Origin: Marimonas arenosa
Lineage (GTDB): Bacteria; Pseudomonadota; Alphaproteobacteria; Rhodobacterales; Rhodobacteraceae
Reading direction: 5' to 3'
Assembly: GCF_030848945.1 (NCBI RefSeq)
Contig: NZ_JANHAX010000001.1
Span: 186,001-250,000, forward strand
DNA length: 64,000 nt
In this document: positions 42,036 through 51,680 of the stretch, in pieces
Numbering within the stretch: the first letter of the stretch is position 1
Layout of the letters: every line of letters starts with the position of its first letter
Translations under genes and position numbers: made by a program
The notes under the pieces: generated by a model
Seen by the model: the letters and a program-made list of their open reading frames with translations, nothing else
What the model was told of the DNA's origin: nothing
Databases searched by the model: none

Positions 42036-43201
42036 GGCGGGTTTCGATCTTTGGCGCCACCGGGTCAATCGGGCAATCCACCATCGACCTGATTGCTCGC
42101 GACCGCGATGCGTTCAACGTGGTGGCGCTGACCGGGGGCCAGAACATCGCCCTGTTGGCCACCGATGCGATCCGGCTCGGAGCCGATCTCGCGGTGACGG
42201 CGCAGGAGGCGCTGTATTCCGAGCTCAAGGCGGCGCTCTCCGGCACCGGTATCGAAGCCGCGGCTGGCGCGGCGGCACTCGCCGAGGCGGCGGCGCGGCC
42301 GGCCGACTGGGTGATGAGCGCCATCGTCGGGGCCGCCGGCCTCGCCCCCGGTATGACGGCGCTGGAACAGGGCTCGACGCTGGCTTTGGCCAACAAGGAA
42401 TCGCTGGTCACCGCCGGCCCGCTGCTGATGCGGACGGCGGCGGTCCACGGGGCCACGGTGCTGCCGGTCGACAGCGAACATTCCGCCGTTTTTCAGGCGT
42501 TGGTGGGTGAAGACATGGCCGCGGTCGAGCGGATCGTCATCACCGCCTCGGGCGGCGCCTTCCGCGACTGGCCATTGGAAAAACTGGCCGATGCCACCGT
42601 CGAGCAGGCTTCCCGGCACCCCAACTGGGATATGGGTCAGCGGATCACCATCGATTCCGCGTCCATGTTCAACAAAGCCATGGAAGTCATAGAAACACAT
42701 GAATATTTCGGAGTTGCGCCGGAAATGATCGAGGTGCTGGTGCACCCGGAGTCGCTGGTGCATGCGTTGGTTGGGTTCCGCGACGGTGCGCTGATGGCGC
42801 ATCTCGGCGTTTCCGACATGCGCCACGCCATCGGGTACGCGCTGAACTGGCCCGATCGGGACCACCTGCCGGTGGCGCGGCTCGATCTGGCGCAGATCGG
42901 GCAACTGAATTTCCGCGCCCCGGATCAGGCCCGCTATCCCGCGCTGCGGCTGGCCCGCGCGGTGATGGCGCGCGGCGGATTGTCCGGCGCGGTGTTCAAT
43001 GCCGCCAAGGAGCAGGCGCTCGACGCCTTTATCGAAAAACGATTGAAATTCATCGACATGGCTGGCGTGGTCGAAGACACGTTGACCCGCTGCGAGGCCG
43101 AAAAGGGCCTTATTGATGCCGAAATGACCCTTGATAACGTGGCCCGGGCCGACCAAATGGCCCGTATCCGCGCGGCCGAGATCATCGCTGCGGCGCGGTA
43201 G
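42032..43201 (+). CDS. dxr: 1-deoxy-D-xylulose-5-phosphate reductoisomerase
   Basis: A 389-residue enzyme of the MEP isoprenoid pathway; uppS, two genes upstream, uses the pathway end products. The NADPH fold is FGATGSIGQSTIDLI, the metal and substrate motifs are PVDSEHSAVFQ and SASMFNKAMEVIE, and HPESLVHALVGF follows. No ATG or GTG fits. The protein must start at the TTG at 42032, in the TTGA overlap with the cdsA stop, reading (M)RRVSIFGATGSIG, which gives the normal family length. Confidence 0.94.
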   Translation: MRRVSIFGATGSIGQSTIDLIARDRDAFNVVALTGGQNIALLATDAIRLGADLAVTAQEALYSELKAALSGTGIEAAAGAAALAEAAARPADWVMSAIVGAAGLAPGMTALEQGSTLALANKESLVTAGPLLMRTAAVHGATVLPVDSEHSAVFQALVGEDMAAVERIVITASGGAFRDWPLEKLADATVEQASRHPNWDMGQRITIDSASMFNKAMEVIETHEYFGVAPEMIEVLVHPESLVHALVGFRDGALMAHLGVSDMRHAIGYALNWPDRDHLPVARLDLAQIGQLNFRAPDQARYPALRLARAVMARGGLSGAVFNAAKEQALDAFIEKRLKFIDMAGVVEDTLTRCEAEKGLIDAEMTLDNVARADQMARIRAAEIIAAAR

Positions 43202-43236
43202 GGCAGGACGAGCAGGATCAAGAACAGGGCAGAGAC

Positions 43237-44607
43237 TTGGATATCGCAGCAATCATTCCCACGCTCGGCGGCACCGCCTTCACCTTCGTTGCCTTCGTCG
43301 TGGCGTTGTCGGTGATCGTCGCGGTCCATGAATATGGCCATTACATCGTCGGCCGCTGGTCGGGTATCCATGCCGAAGTCTTCTCTCTGGGCTTCGGCCC
43401 GGTGCTTTGGTCGCGGATGGACCGGCGCGGCACCAGGTGGCAGGTCGCGGCGATCCCGTTCGGCGGCTACGTGAAGTTCCTCGGTGACGCCGATGCCGCT
43501 TCGGCCGGTGAAGATGAAGACGCCGTGGCGGAATTGACCCCGGAACAGCGCCGCCACACCATGGCCGGCGCGCCGCTCTGGGCGCGGGCCGCCACCGTCG
43601 CGGCGGGGCCGGTCTTCAACTTCATCCTCTCGATCCTGATATACGCCGGGCTGGTTATGGCCATCGGCCAGACCCGCGAGCCGATGACCATCGGGTCGTT
43701 CGAGCCGCTGCCCGGCGTGGTGAACGAGCTTCGCCCGGGCGACGAGATTCTCTCGATGGGCGGCGTGGTCGTGACCGACGAAAGCGGCAAGAGCGATTTC
43801 ACCGGCGTGCGCGAGCAACTGCCGAAGGAGCCCGTCCTGACATATCTGGTCCGCCGTGACGGCGTTCAGCGCGAAGTCCGGGGGCCTTATCCCTTCCCGC
43901 CGCTGGTCAGCGAGTTGCTGCCGCTCTCGGCGGCGGCGGATGCGGGGTTGCAGGTGGGCGACGTCGTGACCGCTGTCGACGGTGCCGCGATCTTCGATTT
44001 CGACCAGCTCAAGCAAAAGGTCGAGGCCGCCACTGGCGCGCCGCTGAAACTCGACGTCTGGCGTGACGGTCAGATCAGTGAATTCGTGCTCAAACCGCGC
44101 CGGGTGGATGAGCCGCAGGCCGATGGCGGCTTCAAGACCGAATGGCGGATCGGCATTGCCGGGCGGCAGTTCTTCGAGCCCGCGCGGGATGCCCACGGTC
44201 CGATCGAGGCGCTCAAGCGCGGTGCACAGGCGACCTGGGACATCATCGCGCGCATTCCATCTTCGCTCTACAGCCTTGTGACCGGCGCGATTTCGTCGTG
44301 CAACATGGCCGGTCCGATCACCATGGCACAGGTCTCGGGCCACATGGCAAGCCAGGGAGCCGAGAACTTCATCAGTTTCATCGCGCTGATTTCTACCGCC
44401 ATCGGGCTGTTCAACCTGTTCCCCATCCCGGTGCTCGATGGCGGGCATCTGGTGTTCTATGCCTACGAGGCGGTCTTCCGGCGCCCGGCGCCGCAACGGG
44501 TGCACATGGCGCTGATGGCGGTCGGCCTCTTCGTGGTTCTCAGCCTGATGCTCTTCGCGCTTGGAAACGACATCGTCTGCTGGCTGATGCGCAAGGAACT
44601 GCTTTGA
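43237..44607 (+). CDS. rseP: RIP metalloprotease RseP
   Basis: A 456-residue site-2 intramembrane protease. The zinc motif is VAVHEYGHYIVGR in the first helix, with the partner site LFPIPVLDGGHLVFYAYE near the C-terminus and two PDZ-like regions between (PGVVNELRPGDEILSMGG, DAGLQVGDVVTAVDG). It cleaves membrane-bound anti-sigma factors or signal-peptide remnants. The only start that keeps the first helix is TTG at 43237, so two consecutive genes here use TTG. Confidence 0.94.
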   Translation: MDIAAIIPTLGGTAFTFVAFVVALSVIVAVHEYGHYIVGRWSGIHAEVFSLGFGPVLWSRMDRRGTRWQVAAIPFGGYVKFLGDADAASAGEDEDAVAELTPEQRRHTMAGAPLWARAATVAAGPVFNFILSILIYAGLVMAIGQTREPMTIGSFEPLPGVVNELRPGDEILSMGGVVVTDESGKSDFTGVREQLPKEPVLTYLVRRDGVQREVRGPYPFPPLVSELLPLSAAADAGLQVGDVVTAVDGAAIFDFDQLKQKVEAATGAPLKLDVWRDGQISEFVLKPRRVDEPQADGGFKTEWRIGIAGRQFFEPARDAHGPIEALKRGAQATWDIIARIPSSLYSLVTGAISSCNMAGPITMAQVSGHMASQGAENFISFIALISTAIGLFNLFPIPVLDGGHLVFYAYEAVFRRPAPQRVHMALMAVGLFVVLSLMLFALGNDIVCWLMRKELL

Positions 44608-44756
44608 CCCTCTGAGAGCCGGTGGGGTTCAGCGACGGGTCGGGCAGGGCACGACAATTGCCCAATTGTCGCCGCATTTGCGGCCCGCATCTCGCCACAA
44701 TCGAACCTCAGATTGAATGCAGGTCATTGTTATCAACTGAACAAGAGACGGGTCAC

Positions 44757-44882
44757 ATGCAAACCATTGCCAATGGATATCGCGGGCTTCACCTGCTGTG
44801 GAATCTCAACTGGGATCGCCTTCTCTACATCGGCACCATCGTGGTGGCGCTTCTGGCGGGGGCATGGTTCGGCTCGCTCTGA
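44757..44882 (+). CDS. 41-residue membrane protein
   Basis: A short gene between rseP and bamA reading MQTIANGYRGLHLLWNLNWD, then one hydrophobic helix (LLYIGTIVVALLAGAWFGSL) to the end. The N-terminus is probably cytoplasmic. A hairpin with a T tract follows about 40 bases after the stop. The position inside the envelope-biogenesis run suggests an envelope role, but no function is known. The ribosome site is weak. Confidence 0.6.
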   Translation: MQTIANGYRGLHLLWNLNWDRLLYIGTIVVALLAGAWFGSL

Positions 44883-44918
44883 TTTCTCTCCATTTGCACC
44901 GCGGTTTTGCGGTCACGC

Positions 44919-44956
44919 AAAGGGGCGTTCCTTACGGGCGCCCTTTCATCGTTTTT
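44919..44956 (+). terminator. Possible terminator or attenuator before bamA
   Basis: AAAGGG (44919-44924) pairs with CCCTTT (44941-44946), plus an inner CG pair with a bulge. A T run lies at 44952-44956. It overlaps a TTGACA (44955-44960) that could be the -35 of a bamA promoter. Confidence 0.45.
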
Positions 44957-45015
44957 GACAAGTCCGCACTTACCCAGTAGTCAGGTTTCAAAGGGGTGTC
45001 TGACCGGGTAGTAAA

Positions 45016-47439
45016 ATGACAAACAAAATACGGGGCCGGCAAACGGGCCTCATCGGGCAAACAGGAAAAACCCACCACATCATTGCGGCGTTTTTTCTTT
45101 CCATAGCAACGGCTTTCGCGGTTCTGCCGCAGGCGGTGCAGGCGCAGAACTATCGGTTCACCAGCGTTTCCATCGAGGGCAACAAGCGTATCGAGACCGG
45201 CACGATCCTGTCATACGCGGGAATCGCCCGCGGCCAGACGGTGTCGGCGGCCGAACTCAACGATGCCTATCAGCGCATCCTCGCGTCGGGGCTGTTCGAA
45301 ACCGTGGAACTGACGCCCCGAGGGGGCACGCTGGTGATCGTGGTCAAGGAATACCCCACGATCAACCGTATCAATTTCGAAGGCAACAAACGGCTGAAGG
45401 ACCAGGATCTCGAAGGCTTCATCGAGTCCAAGCCGCGGCTGGTCTTCAGCCCGACCCAGGCCGAGCGTGATGCCGAAACCATCGCCGAGGCCTATAATCA
45501 GAACGCCCGCCTTGGCGCTCGCGTCATTCCCAAGGTCATCCGCCGGTCTGACAATCGTGTCGACCTGGTGTTCGAGATTTTCGAAGGCGGCGTGACCGAG
45601 ATCGAACGTATCGGCTTCGTCGGCAACCGCGTGTACTCCGACTCGCGTCTGCGTCGGGTGCTGGAATCGAAACAGGCCGGCTTCCTGCGGGCGCTGATCA
45701 AACGCGACCAGTTCCTCGAGGACCGGCTGCAATTCGACCAGCAGGTGCTGCGCGACTTCTATTTCTCGCGTGGCTATATCGACTTCCGCACCACCGGTGT
45801 AAACGCCGAACTGGCGCGCGAACGCAATGGCTATTTCCTGACCTTCAACGTCGAGGAAGGCCAGCAGTTCCGCTTCGGCGAGATCACCACGACCTCGGAG
45901 ATCCCCGAGGCCGAGGCCGAAGAATTCCAGGCAATCCTGCGCATCCGCCCCGGGGTGGTCTATTCACCGACGCTGGTTGAGAACTCCATCGCCCGGATGG
46001 AACGCTATGCGATCAAGAAGGGTATCGACTTTCTGCGGGTCGAGCCGCGGATTGTCCGCAACGACCGCGACCTGACGCTGGACGTGGAATTCGTGCTCAG
46101 CAAAGGGCCGCGGATCTTCGTCGAACGGATCGATATCGAGGGCAATGCCACCACGCTCGATCGCGTTGTGCGACGCCAGTTCAAGGTCGTCGAGGGCGAC
46201 CCGTTCAACCCGCGCGAAATTCGCGAAAGCGCTGAACGGATCCGCGCCCTCGGCTATTTCGAGAAGGCCGACGTCACCGCCCGGGAAGGCTCCTCGGCCA
46301 ACCAGGTCATCGTCGATGTCGATGTCGAGGAAAAAACCACCGGCTCGCTCGGCTTCGGGGGGTCGTATTCGACCGACAACGGCTTCGGGCTGAACGTCCA
46401 GTTCCAGGAAGACAACTTCCTTGGACGGGGGCAGCGGCTGAACTTCACCGTCGCCGGCACCTCGGGGTCGCGCAACTACAGCGTGCAGTTCCTCGAGCCG
46501 GCCTTTCTCGGGCGCGACGTCGCCTTCTCCTTCGACATCGGGTATATCGAAACTACGGGTCGCAATGCCTACTTCAATACCGAGGTGGCAAATCTGGGCT
46601 TCGGTCTGGAATTCCCGATCGGCGAAAGGTCCCGCCTGGGCGTAAACTACAAACTGAATGCGACCGACATCTCTTACGATGCGAATTTTGGCCAGGATAC
46701 CACGCCAGCCAACGGCGTACGCGATTGTATGGAAGACGGGCCGGCGGCGGTCTGTCTTGGCGATGTCATCGTAAGCGAGGCCAATCAGGGGCGGCGGACC
46801 AAAAGCTCGGTTGGTTATACCTACACTTTCGACTCGCGGTTGACCGGGCTCAATCCAAACAGTGGCGTCTTGTTCAGCTTTGGACAGGACATCGGCGGGC
46901 TTGGCGGCGACGTCGAGTTTCTCAAGAGCACCGCCAAGGTGATCGCTCAAACCAAGGTCCTGAACGAAGAGGTCACGCTGCGCGCGACCTTCGCTGGCGG
47001 TATGCTGAACACCAACAACGGCAGCAGCCGGGTGACCGATCGCTTCCTGTTCGAGCGGGATATCATGCGCGGCTTTGCCCCGGACGGGATCGGCCCGCGT
47101 GAGGTCTTGGCGGCGGAAGGCGTCAACGACGCACTCGGCGGCAACATGTTCGTGACCGCCTCGCTCGAAGCCCAGTTCCCGCTCGGGTTGCCCGAGGAAT
47201 ACGGAATAACCGGCGGCGTGTTCTACGACGTCGGCTCGGTTTGGGGGCTGGATAGTGGTACGCAGGCCCTTAGCGCGAATATCGTGGGCGAACCCTTCGA
47301 CCTTCGCCAGGTGATTGGTGTGTCGGTGTTCTGGAAAACCCCGGTCGGACCGCTGCGGTTGAACTGGAGCAAGGCGTTGAAGAAACGCGCCTTTGACAAG
47401 GAACAGCAGTTCGAGCTGACCATCTCGACCGAGTTCTGA
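45016..47439 (+). CDS. bamA: Outer membrane protein assembly factor BamA
   Basis: An 807-residue outer-membrane insertase. A signal peptide (FFLSIATAFAVLPQAVQAQN) starts after a basic N-terminus. Five POTRA domains follow (for example SIEGNKRIETGTILSYAGI and RIDIEGNATTLDRVVRRQFK), then a 16-strand barrel from about residue 430. The barrel has GFGGSYSTDNGFGLNVQF, the loop motif FERDIMRGFAPDGIGP in place of VRGF, and a terminal Phe. It folds other outer-membrane proteins. TTGACA at 44955 may belong to its own promoter. Confidence 0.96.
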   Translation: MTNKIRGRQTGLIGQTGKTHHIIAAFFLSIATAFAVLPQAVQAQNYRFTSVSIEGNKRIETGTILSYAGIARGQTVSAAELNDAYQRILASGLFETVELTPRGGTLVIVVKEYPTINRINFEGNKRLKDQDLEGFIESKPRLVFSPTQAERDAETIAEAYNQNARLGARVIPKVIRRSDNRVDLVFEIFEGGVTEIERIGFVGNRVYSDSRLRRVLESKQAGFLRALIKRDQFLEDRLQFDQQVLRDFYFSRGYIDFRTTGVNAELARERNGYFLTFNVEEGQQFRFGEITTTSEIPEAEAEEFQAILRIRPGVVYSPTLVENSIARMERYAIKKGIDFLRVEPRIVRNDRDLTLDVEFVLSKGPRIFVERIDIEGNATTLDRVVRRQFKVVEGDPFNPREIRESAERIRALGYFEKADVTAREGSSANQVIVDVDVEEKTTGSLGFGGSYSTDNGFGLNVQFQEDNFLGRGQRLNFTVAGTSGSRNYSVQFLEPAFLGRDVAFSFDIGYIETTGRNAYFNTEVANLGFGLEFPIGERSRLGVNYKLNATDISYDANFGQDTTPANGVRDCMEDGPAAVCLGDVIVSEANQGRRTKSSVGYTYTFDSRLTGLNPNSGVLFSFGQDIGGLGGDVEFLKSTAKVIAQTKVLNEEVTLRATFAGGMLNTNNGSSRVTDRFLFERDIMRGFAPDGIGPREVLAAEGVNDALGGNMFVTASLEAQFPLGLPEEYGITGGVFYDVGSVWGLDSGTQALSANIVGEPFDLRQVIGVSVFWKTPVGPLRLNWSKALKKRAFDKEQQFELTISTEF

Positions 47440-47449
47440 GGCCGGGCCG

Positions 47450-48067
47450 GTGACGGTGCGGGCCCTCGGGCGGGTGCAAGCCGCGGCGGCAGGTCTTCTG
47501 GCGCTGTGCCTCAGCTTTGTCCCGTTGTCGTTGGCGTCGCAGCAACTCGGTCTTCCCACCACCAATATCGTGGTGATCGACACCAATCAGCTCTTCGCCG
47601 AGTCGGCTTTCGGTCAACGGGTGAAAAATGAGATCGAGGCCGACAGCCGGGCGCTGGCGGCCGAAAACCGTCGCATCGAGGCCGAACTCGCGGCCGAGGA
47701 GAAGGCGCTCACCGAGGAACGTGCCGGCATGACACCGCAGGCGTTCCGCGACAAGGCGGACGCGTTCGACGCCAAGGTCCGCCGCACCCGCGAAGAGCAG
47801 GAAGCCAAGGCACTGGCCCTGGCCGAGGAAAGCGACAAGGCGCAACGACGCTTCCTGACCGTGGCCCAGCCGGTGCTCGAGGAGTTGATGGCGGAAACCG
47901 GTGCGGCGCTGTTGCTTGACCAGCGCGCGGTGCTGCTCAGCGTTCAGGAGATCAACATCACCGACGTTGCCGTGCGCCGGATCGACCGCGCCATCGGCGA
48001 CGGCTCTGCCATCGTTCCGCAAGCCCCCGATCCGGATCCCGAGCCGGGCGACCCGGGACAGGACTGA
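47450..48067 (+). CDS. OmpH/Skp family periplasmic chaperone
   Basis: A 205-residue protein with a hydrophobic signal (AAAGLLALCLSFVPLSLA), a start strand NIVVIDTNQLFAESAFGQ, then a long charged coiled coil (about residues 55-130) and a Pro/Asp-rich tail. Skp-type chaperones hold unfolded barrel proteins for BamA, encoded 10 bp upstream. GTG at 47450 is the likely start, with another GTG two codons later. Confidence 0.88.
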   Translation: MTVRALGRVQAAAAGLLALCLSFVPLSLASQQLGLPTTNIVVIDTNQLFAESAFGQRVKNEIEADSRALAAENRRIEAELAAEEKALTEERAGMTPQAFRDKADAFDAKVRRTREEQEAKALALAEESDKAQRRFLTVAQPVLEELMAETGAALLLDQRAVLLSVQEINITDVAVRRIDRAIGDGSAIVPQAPDPDPEPGDPGQD

Positions 48068-48157
48068 CGCCAGGTCTGCCGGTGCTGCCGCGGCTTGCCC
48101 TGTCGGGGCCAAGTTGCTAGGGACATCGGCGGCAGGCCACTGAGAAAAGGACAGGAC

Positions 48158-48628
48158 ATGGCAGAGCTCAAAAGCGCCGATATCGGGCTGATTCAGCGTA
48201 TTCTTCCCCACCGCTATCCGTTTCTCCTGGTTGACCGGGTCGAGGATATCGACGGCTACACCAGCGCCCGCGGTATCAAGAACGTCACCATGAACGAGCC
48301 GCATTTCCAGGGCCATTTTCCCGGCACCCCGATCATGCCCGGCGTCACCATCATCGAGGCGATGGCCCAGACCGCCGGTGTCATGCTGGGCATTGGCATG
48401 GATATTGTCGACACCGACCTGCTGATCTATTTCATGTCGGTCGACAAATGCAAATTCCGCCGCAAGGTGGTGCCGGGCGACGTGCTGGAAATGCACGTGA
48501 CGACGCTGCGCGGCAAACCCGGCGGCAAGATCTTCAAGTTTCATGGCCGCGCCGTGGTCGGCGAAGAGGTCGCGGCCGAGGCTGAATTCGCGGCCTATGT
48601 CGATTTCCAGGCGGACGCCGCCGAATGA
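48158..48628 (+). CDS. fabZ: 3-hydroxyacyl-ACP dehydratase FabZ
   Basis: A 156-residue hot-dog-fold dehydratase of fatty-acid elongation. The catalytic His and Glu regions are [20 protein letters not shown]. The start [19 protein letters not shown] follows AAAGGACAGG. The product acyl chains feed LpxA, whose gene overlaps the stop by 4 bp. Confidence 0.96.
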   Translation: MAELKSADIGLIQRILPHRYPFLLVDRVEDIDGYTSARGIKNVTMNEPHFQGHFPGTPIMPGVTIIEAMAQTAGVMLGIGMDIVDTDLLIYFMSVDKCKFRRKVVPGDVLEMHVTTLRGKPGGKIFKFHGRAVVGEEVAAEAEFAAYVDFQADAAE

Positions 48629-49416
48629 CCGCAGGGGCGCAGATCCACCCCTCCGCGGTGATCGAACCCGGCGCCGAGATCGGCGCGGGCTGTGTGATCG
48701 GCCCGTTCTGTCTGGTCGGGGCCGAAGTCAGACTCGGTCCCGGCGTGCATCTCAAATCCCATGTCGTCGTGACCGGCGCGACCGAGATCGGCGAAGAGAC
48801 CGAAATCTTTCCGTTCGCTGTCATCGGCGAAATCCCTCAGGATCTGAAATTCCAGGGCGAAAACACCCGTCTGGTCATCGGCAGCCGTAACCGTATTCGT
48901 GAGCACGTCACCATGAACGCCGGCACCGCCGGCGGCGGTGGCATCACGCGTGTGGGCGATGACGGGCTCTACATGGCCGGCTGTCACGTGGCCCATGACT
49001 GCCAGATCGGTGATCGGGTGATAATCGTCAACAACTCCGCCATCGCCGGCCATTGCGTGATCGAGGATGATGTCATCGTTGGCGGGCTGTGCGGTGTGCA
49101 TCAATGGGTGCGGGTCGGGCAGGGTGCGATCATCGGCGCGCTCAGCATGGTCACCAATGACGTCATTCCCCACGGCCTCGTCCAGGGTCCACGGGGCGAA
49201 CTTGACGGGCTCAACCTCGTCGGCCTCAAACGCAAGGGCGTGAACCGCGCCGACATCACCGCACTCAGGGCCGCCTTCCAGATGTTGGCGCAGGGCGAAG
49301 GCGCGTTCCAGGAACGCGCCCGCCGTCTGGGCGAGGAGACTGACAGCGCTTACGTCCGCCAGATCGTCGATTTCGTCACCGCCGGCTCGGACCGGTCCTT
49401 CCTGACGCCGAGGTGA
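48625..49416 (+). CDS. lpxA: UDP-N-acetylglucosamine acyltransferase LpxA
   Basis: A 263-residue first enzyme of lipid A synthesis. The left-handed beta helix of hexapeptide repeats runs from [20 protein letters not shown] through GNRRIREH-type [19 protein letters not shown] to [19 protein letters not shown]. The C-terminal helices include [19 protein letters not shown]. It lies between fabZ and lpxI; lpxD, often adjacent, is missing from the run. Confidence 0.96.
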   Translation: MTAGAQIHPSAVIEPGAEIGAGCVIGPFCLVGAEVRLGPGVHLKSHVVVTGATEIGEETEIFPFAVIGEIPQDLKFQGENTRLVIGSRNRIREHVTMNAGTAGGGGITRVGDDGLYMAGCHVAHDCQIGDRVIIVNNSAIAGHCVIEDDVIVGGLCGVHQWVRVGQGAIIGALSMVTNDVIPHGLVQGPRGELDGLNLVGLKRKGVNRADITALRAAFQMLAQGEGAFQERARRLGEETDSAYVRQIVDFVTAGSDRSFLTPR

Positions 49417-49420
49417 GGCC

Positions 49421-50317
49421 ATGTTGGCGTTAATCGCAGGCGGCGGCGACCTGCCGCGTATCGTGGCGGCAAGCCAGCCCGAGGCGCCGCTGGTCTGCGC
49501 GCTGACCGGAAACCGGAGGCCCGCGGGATTGGACGTCGACCACTGGTTCCGGCTCGAGACATTAGGAACACTTCTGCTCACGCTTGGCGATCAGGGGGTC
49601 TCCGAGGTGTGCCTGTGCGGCGGGATCGATCGTCCCGCGCTTGACCCCGCAATGCTCGATGACGAGACCCGACCACTGGTGCCGCTGGTCATGGAGGCCT
49701 TGAAGAAGGGCGACGATGGCGCCCTGCGACTGATCCTGCAACTGTTCGAGCAAACCGGCTTCATCATCCGTGCGGCGCATGAGCTGGCCCCCGATCTGCT
49801 GCCGTCCGAAGGTGTTCTGACCGACAAGGCTCCGCGCGACACCCATGTCGCCGATGTCGCCACCGCCCGCGAGGTGGTGGAAGAAATGGGCCAGGCCGAC
49901 CTCGGCCAGGCCTGTGTGATGCGCAAGGGGCAGGTGCTGGCCCGCGAAGGCGAGCCAGGCACCGATGCGATGCTCGCCACTTTGGCCCTGCCGCAGCCCG
50001 GGCCGGCAATGCCCTTGCGCGTGACGCTCGATGCCGCGGGCGGGCTCGATCCCGCCACCCGCACCTGGCTGCAGTCCTTTTCCGATGACGTGCACGAGGC
50101 GCCCGGTGCCGGCGCGATCCTCTACAAGGCGCCGAAGCCAGGTCAGGACCGCCGCGCCGATCTGCCTACCATCGGCCCGGGCACCGCCTTGCGTGCTGCC
50201 CAGGCCGGGCTCGACGGTATCGTGATCGAGGCCGGCGGCGTCATGGTGCTCGATCTGCCGCAAGTTCTCGCCGTGCTCGACGCCATGCACATGTTTCTCT
50301 GGGTGCAGCCGGGATGA
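49421..50317 (+). CDS. lpxI: UDP-2,3-diacylglucosamine diphosphatase LpxI
   Basis: A 298-residue member of the LpxI family (formerly DUF1009), the alphaproteobacterial substitute for LpxH. It cuts UDP-2,3-diacylglucosamine to lipid X. The start MLALIAGGGDLPRIVAA and GDDGALRLILQLFEQTGF are family-like, and the C-terminal LPTIGPGTALRAAQAGLDG is strongly characteristic. It lies 4 bp after lpxA and overlaps lpxB by 4 bp, matching the order of the reactions. Confidence 0.94.
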   Translation: MLALIAGGGDLPRIVAASQPEAPLVCALTGNRRPAGLDVDHWFRLETLGTLLLTLGDQGVSEVCLCGGIDRPALDPAMLDDETRPLVPLVMEALKKGDDGALRLILQLFEQTGFIIRAAHELAPDLLPSEGVLTDKAPRDTHVADVATAREVVEEMGQADLGQACVMRKGQVLAREGEPGTDAMLATLALPQPGPAMPLRVTLDAAGGLDPATRTWLQSFSDDVHEAPGAGAILYKAPKPGQDRRADLPTIGPGTALRAAQAGLDGIVIEAGGVMVLDLPQVLAVLDAMHMFLWVQPG

Positions 50318-51486
50318 CGCCGCTCAAGGTCTTTCTCGTCGCCGGGGAACTTTCCGGCGACAAACTCGGACAGGCCCTGATGGCCGGATTGAAGGCGCTT
50401 GCCGGCGCGGTCGAGTTTCGCGGCGTCGGCGGGCCGGGCATGGCGGCCGAAGGTCTGTCCAGCCTGTTTCCGATGGACGAGCTGTCGGTCATGGGGCTGG
50501 CCGAGGTGCTGCCGAAGCTGCGTCATCTGTTTCGCCGCCGTGACGAGGTGGTCCGCGCCGTGCTCGACTGGCAACCGGACGTGCTCGTTACCATCGACAG
50601 CCCGGATTTCAGCTTGCGCGTGGCCAAGAAGGTCAAGGCGGCAAGCCGTATCCGCACCGTGCATTATGTCGCTCCTTCGGTCTGGGCCTGGCGACCGGGC
50701 CGGGCCGACAAGATGGCGCGCCATATCGACCACGTGCTGGCGCTTTTGCCGTTCGAGCCGCCGTATATGCAGGCTGCCGGGATGGACTGCGATTTCGTCG
50801 GCCACCCGGTGGTGAGCGAGCCGGTGGCGACCGCGGCCGAGGCACAGGGTTTCCGCGCCCGGCATCGGATTGACGGCGAGATTCTCCTGATCCTGCCCGG
50901 GTCTCGCCGGGGCGAGGTGACGCGGCTGGCCGACCGCTTCGGCGACACCCTGGGCCTGCTCCTTGAAAACCGTCCCGGTCTGCAGGCGGTCATCCCCGCG
51001 GCGGCACCGGTGGCCGAGATGCTGGCCGGTCTGGTTGCGGACTGGCCGGGTGATCCGCTGCTGCTCGATCCGCGGAGCTTTTCGGCGAACGGGTTTGCAG
51101 CCGAGAAACGCGCGGCATTCCGGGCCGCGGACGCGGCGCTTGCCGCCTCGGGCACGGTGTCGCTGGAACTGGCCGCCACCGGCACACCAATGGTGATCGG
51201 GTATGATCTGAGCTGGGTCAGCCGCCAGATCGTGTTAGGGCTGTTGCGGGTCGACACCTTCACCTTGGTCAACCTTGTTTCCGAGACCCGCGCGGTGCCC
51301 GAATTCATCGGCGACGCCTGCCGGTCAGCGCCGATGGCCGAGGCGGTGGCAGCCCTGCTCGATGCGCCGGAGCAACAACGTGCGGCGCTCGATCTCACCA
51401 TGGAACGGCTCGGCCGCGGTGGCGAGGCACCGGGCCTGCGCGCCGCCCGCGCCGTGCTGGCCGGGCTCGGCGTCACGTCCGCGTGA
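50314..51486 (+). CDS. lpxB: Lipid-A-disaccharide synthase LpxB
   Basis: A 390-residue GT-B glycosyltransferase that joins UDP-diacylglucosamine and lipid X. The start has VAGELSGDKLGQALMAG. Later motifs are GVGGPGMAAEGL, the donor region VAPSVWAWRPGRADKMARH, LPGSRRGEVTRLADRF and AASGTVSLELAATGTPMVI. It is last in the co-oriented envelope run. About 170 bp of non-coding DNA with a dispersed repeat follow. Confidence 0.96.
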   Translation: MTPLKVFLVAGELSGDKLGQALMAGLKALAGAVEFRGVGGPGMAAEGLSSLFPMDELSVMGLAEVLPKLRHLFRRRDEVVRAVLDWQPDVLVTIDSPDFSLRVAKKVKAASRIRTVHYVAPSVWAWRPGRADKMARHIDHVLALLPFEPPYMQAAGMDCDFVGHPVVSEPVATAAEAQGFRARHRIDGEILLILPGSRRGEVTRLADRFGDTLGLLLENRPGLQAVIPAAAPVAEMLAGLVADWPGDPLLLDPRSFSANGFAAEKRAAFRAADAALAASGTVSLELAATGTPMVIGYDLSWVSRQIVLGLLRVDTFTLVNLVSETRAVPEFIGDACRSAPMAEAVAALLDAPEQQRAALDLTMERLGRGGEAPGLRAARAVLAGLGVTSA

Positions 51487-51530
51487 GCTGACCGGCAAAG
51501 GTTAACGACTGATCCGGGGCGCGCTGACCC

Positions 51531-51567
51531 ACCGCGCGCCAGACAGGGTGCCAGCCAGCCGGCCAGC
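51531..51567. repeat. Copy 2 of an intergenic dispersed repeat
   Basis: It matches 15832-15868 at 30 of 37 positions. Just beyond, AGGGTGCCAG recurs, so this copy also has an internal direct repeat (51545-51554 and 51569-51578). Confidence 0.4.
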
Positions 51568-51680
51568 CAGGGTGCCAGACACGCGAATCCGTCAAAACCT
51601 CGGGGTTAACGCAACGTACGATTGCCGCCTTACCCTCCCTCCGGAGATTCTGTAGCATGCCGTGCAAGAGAGGCATGGAC

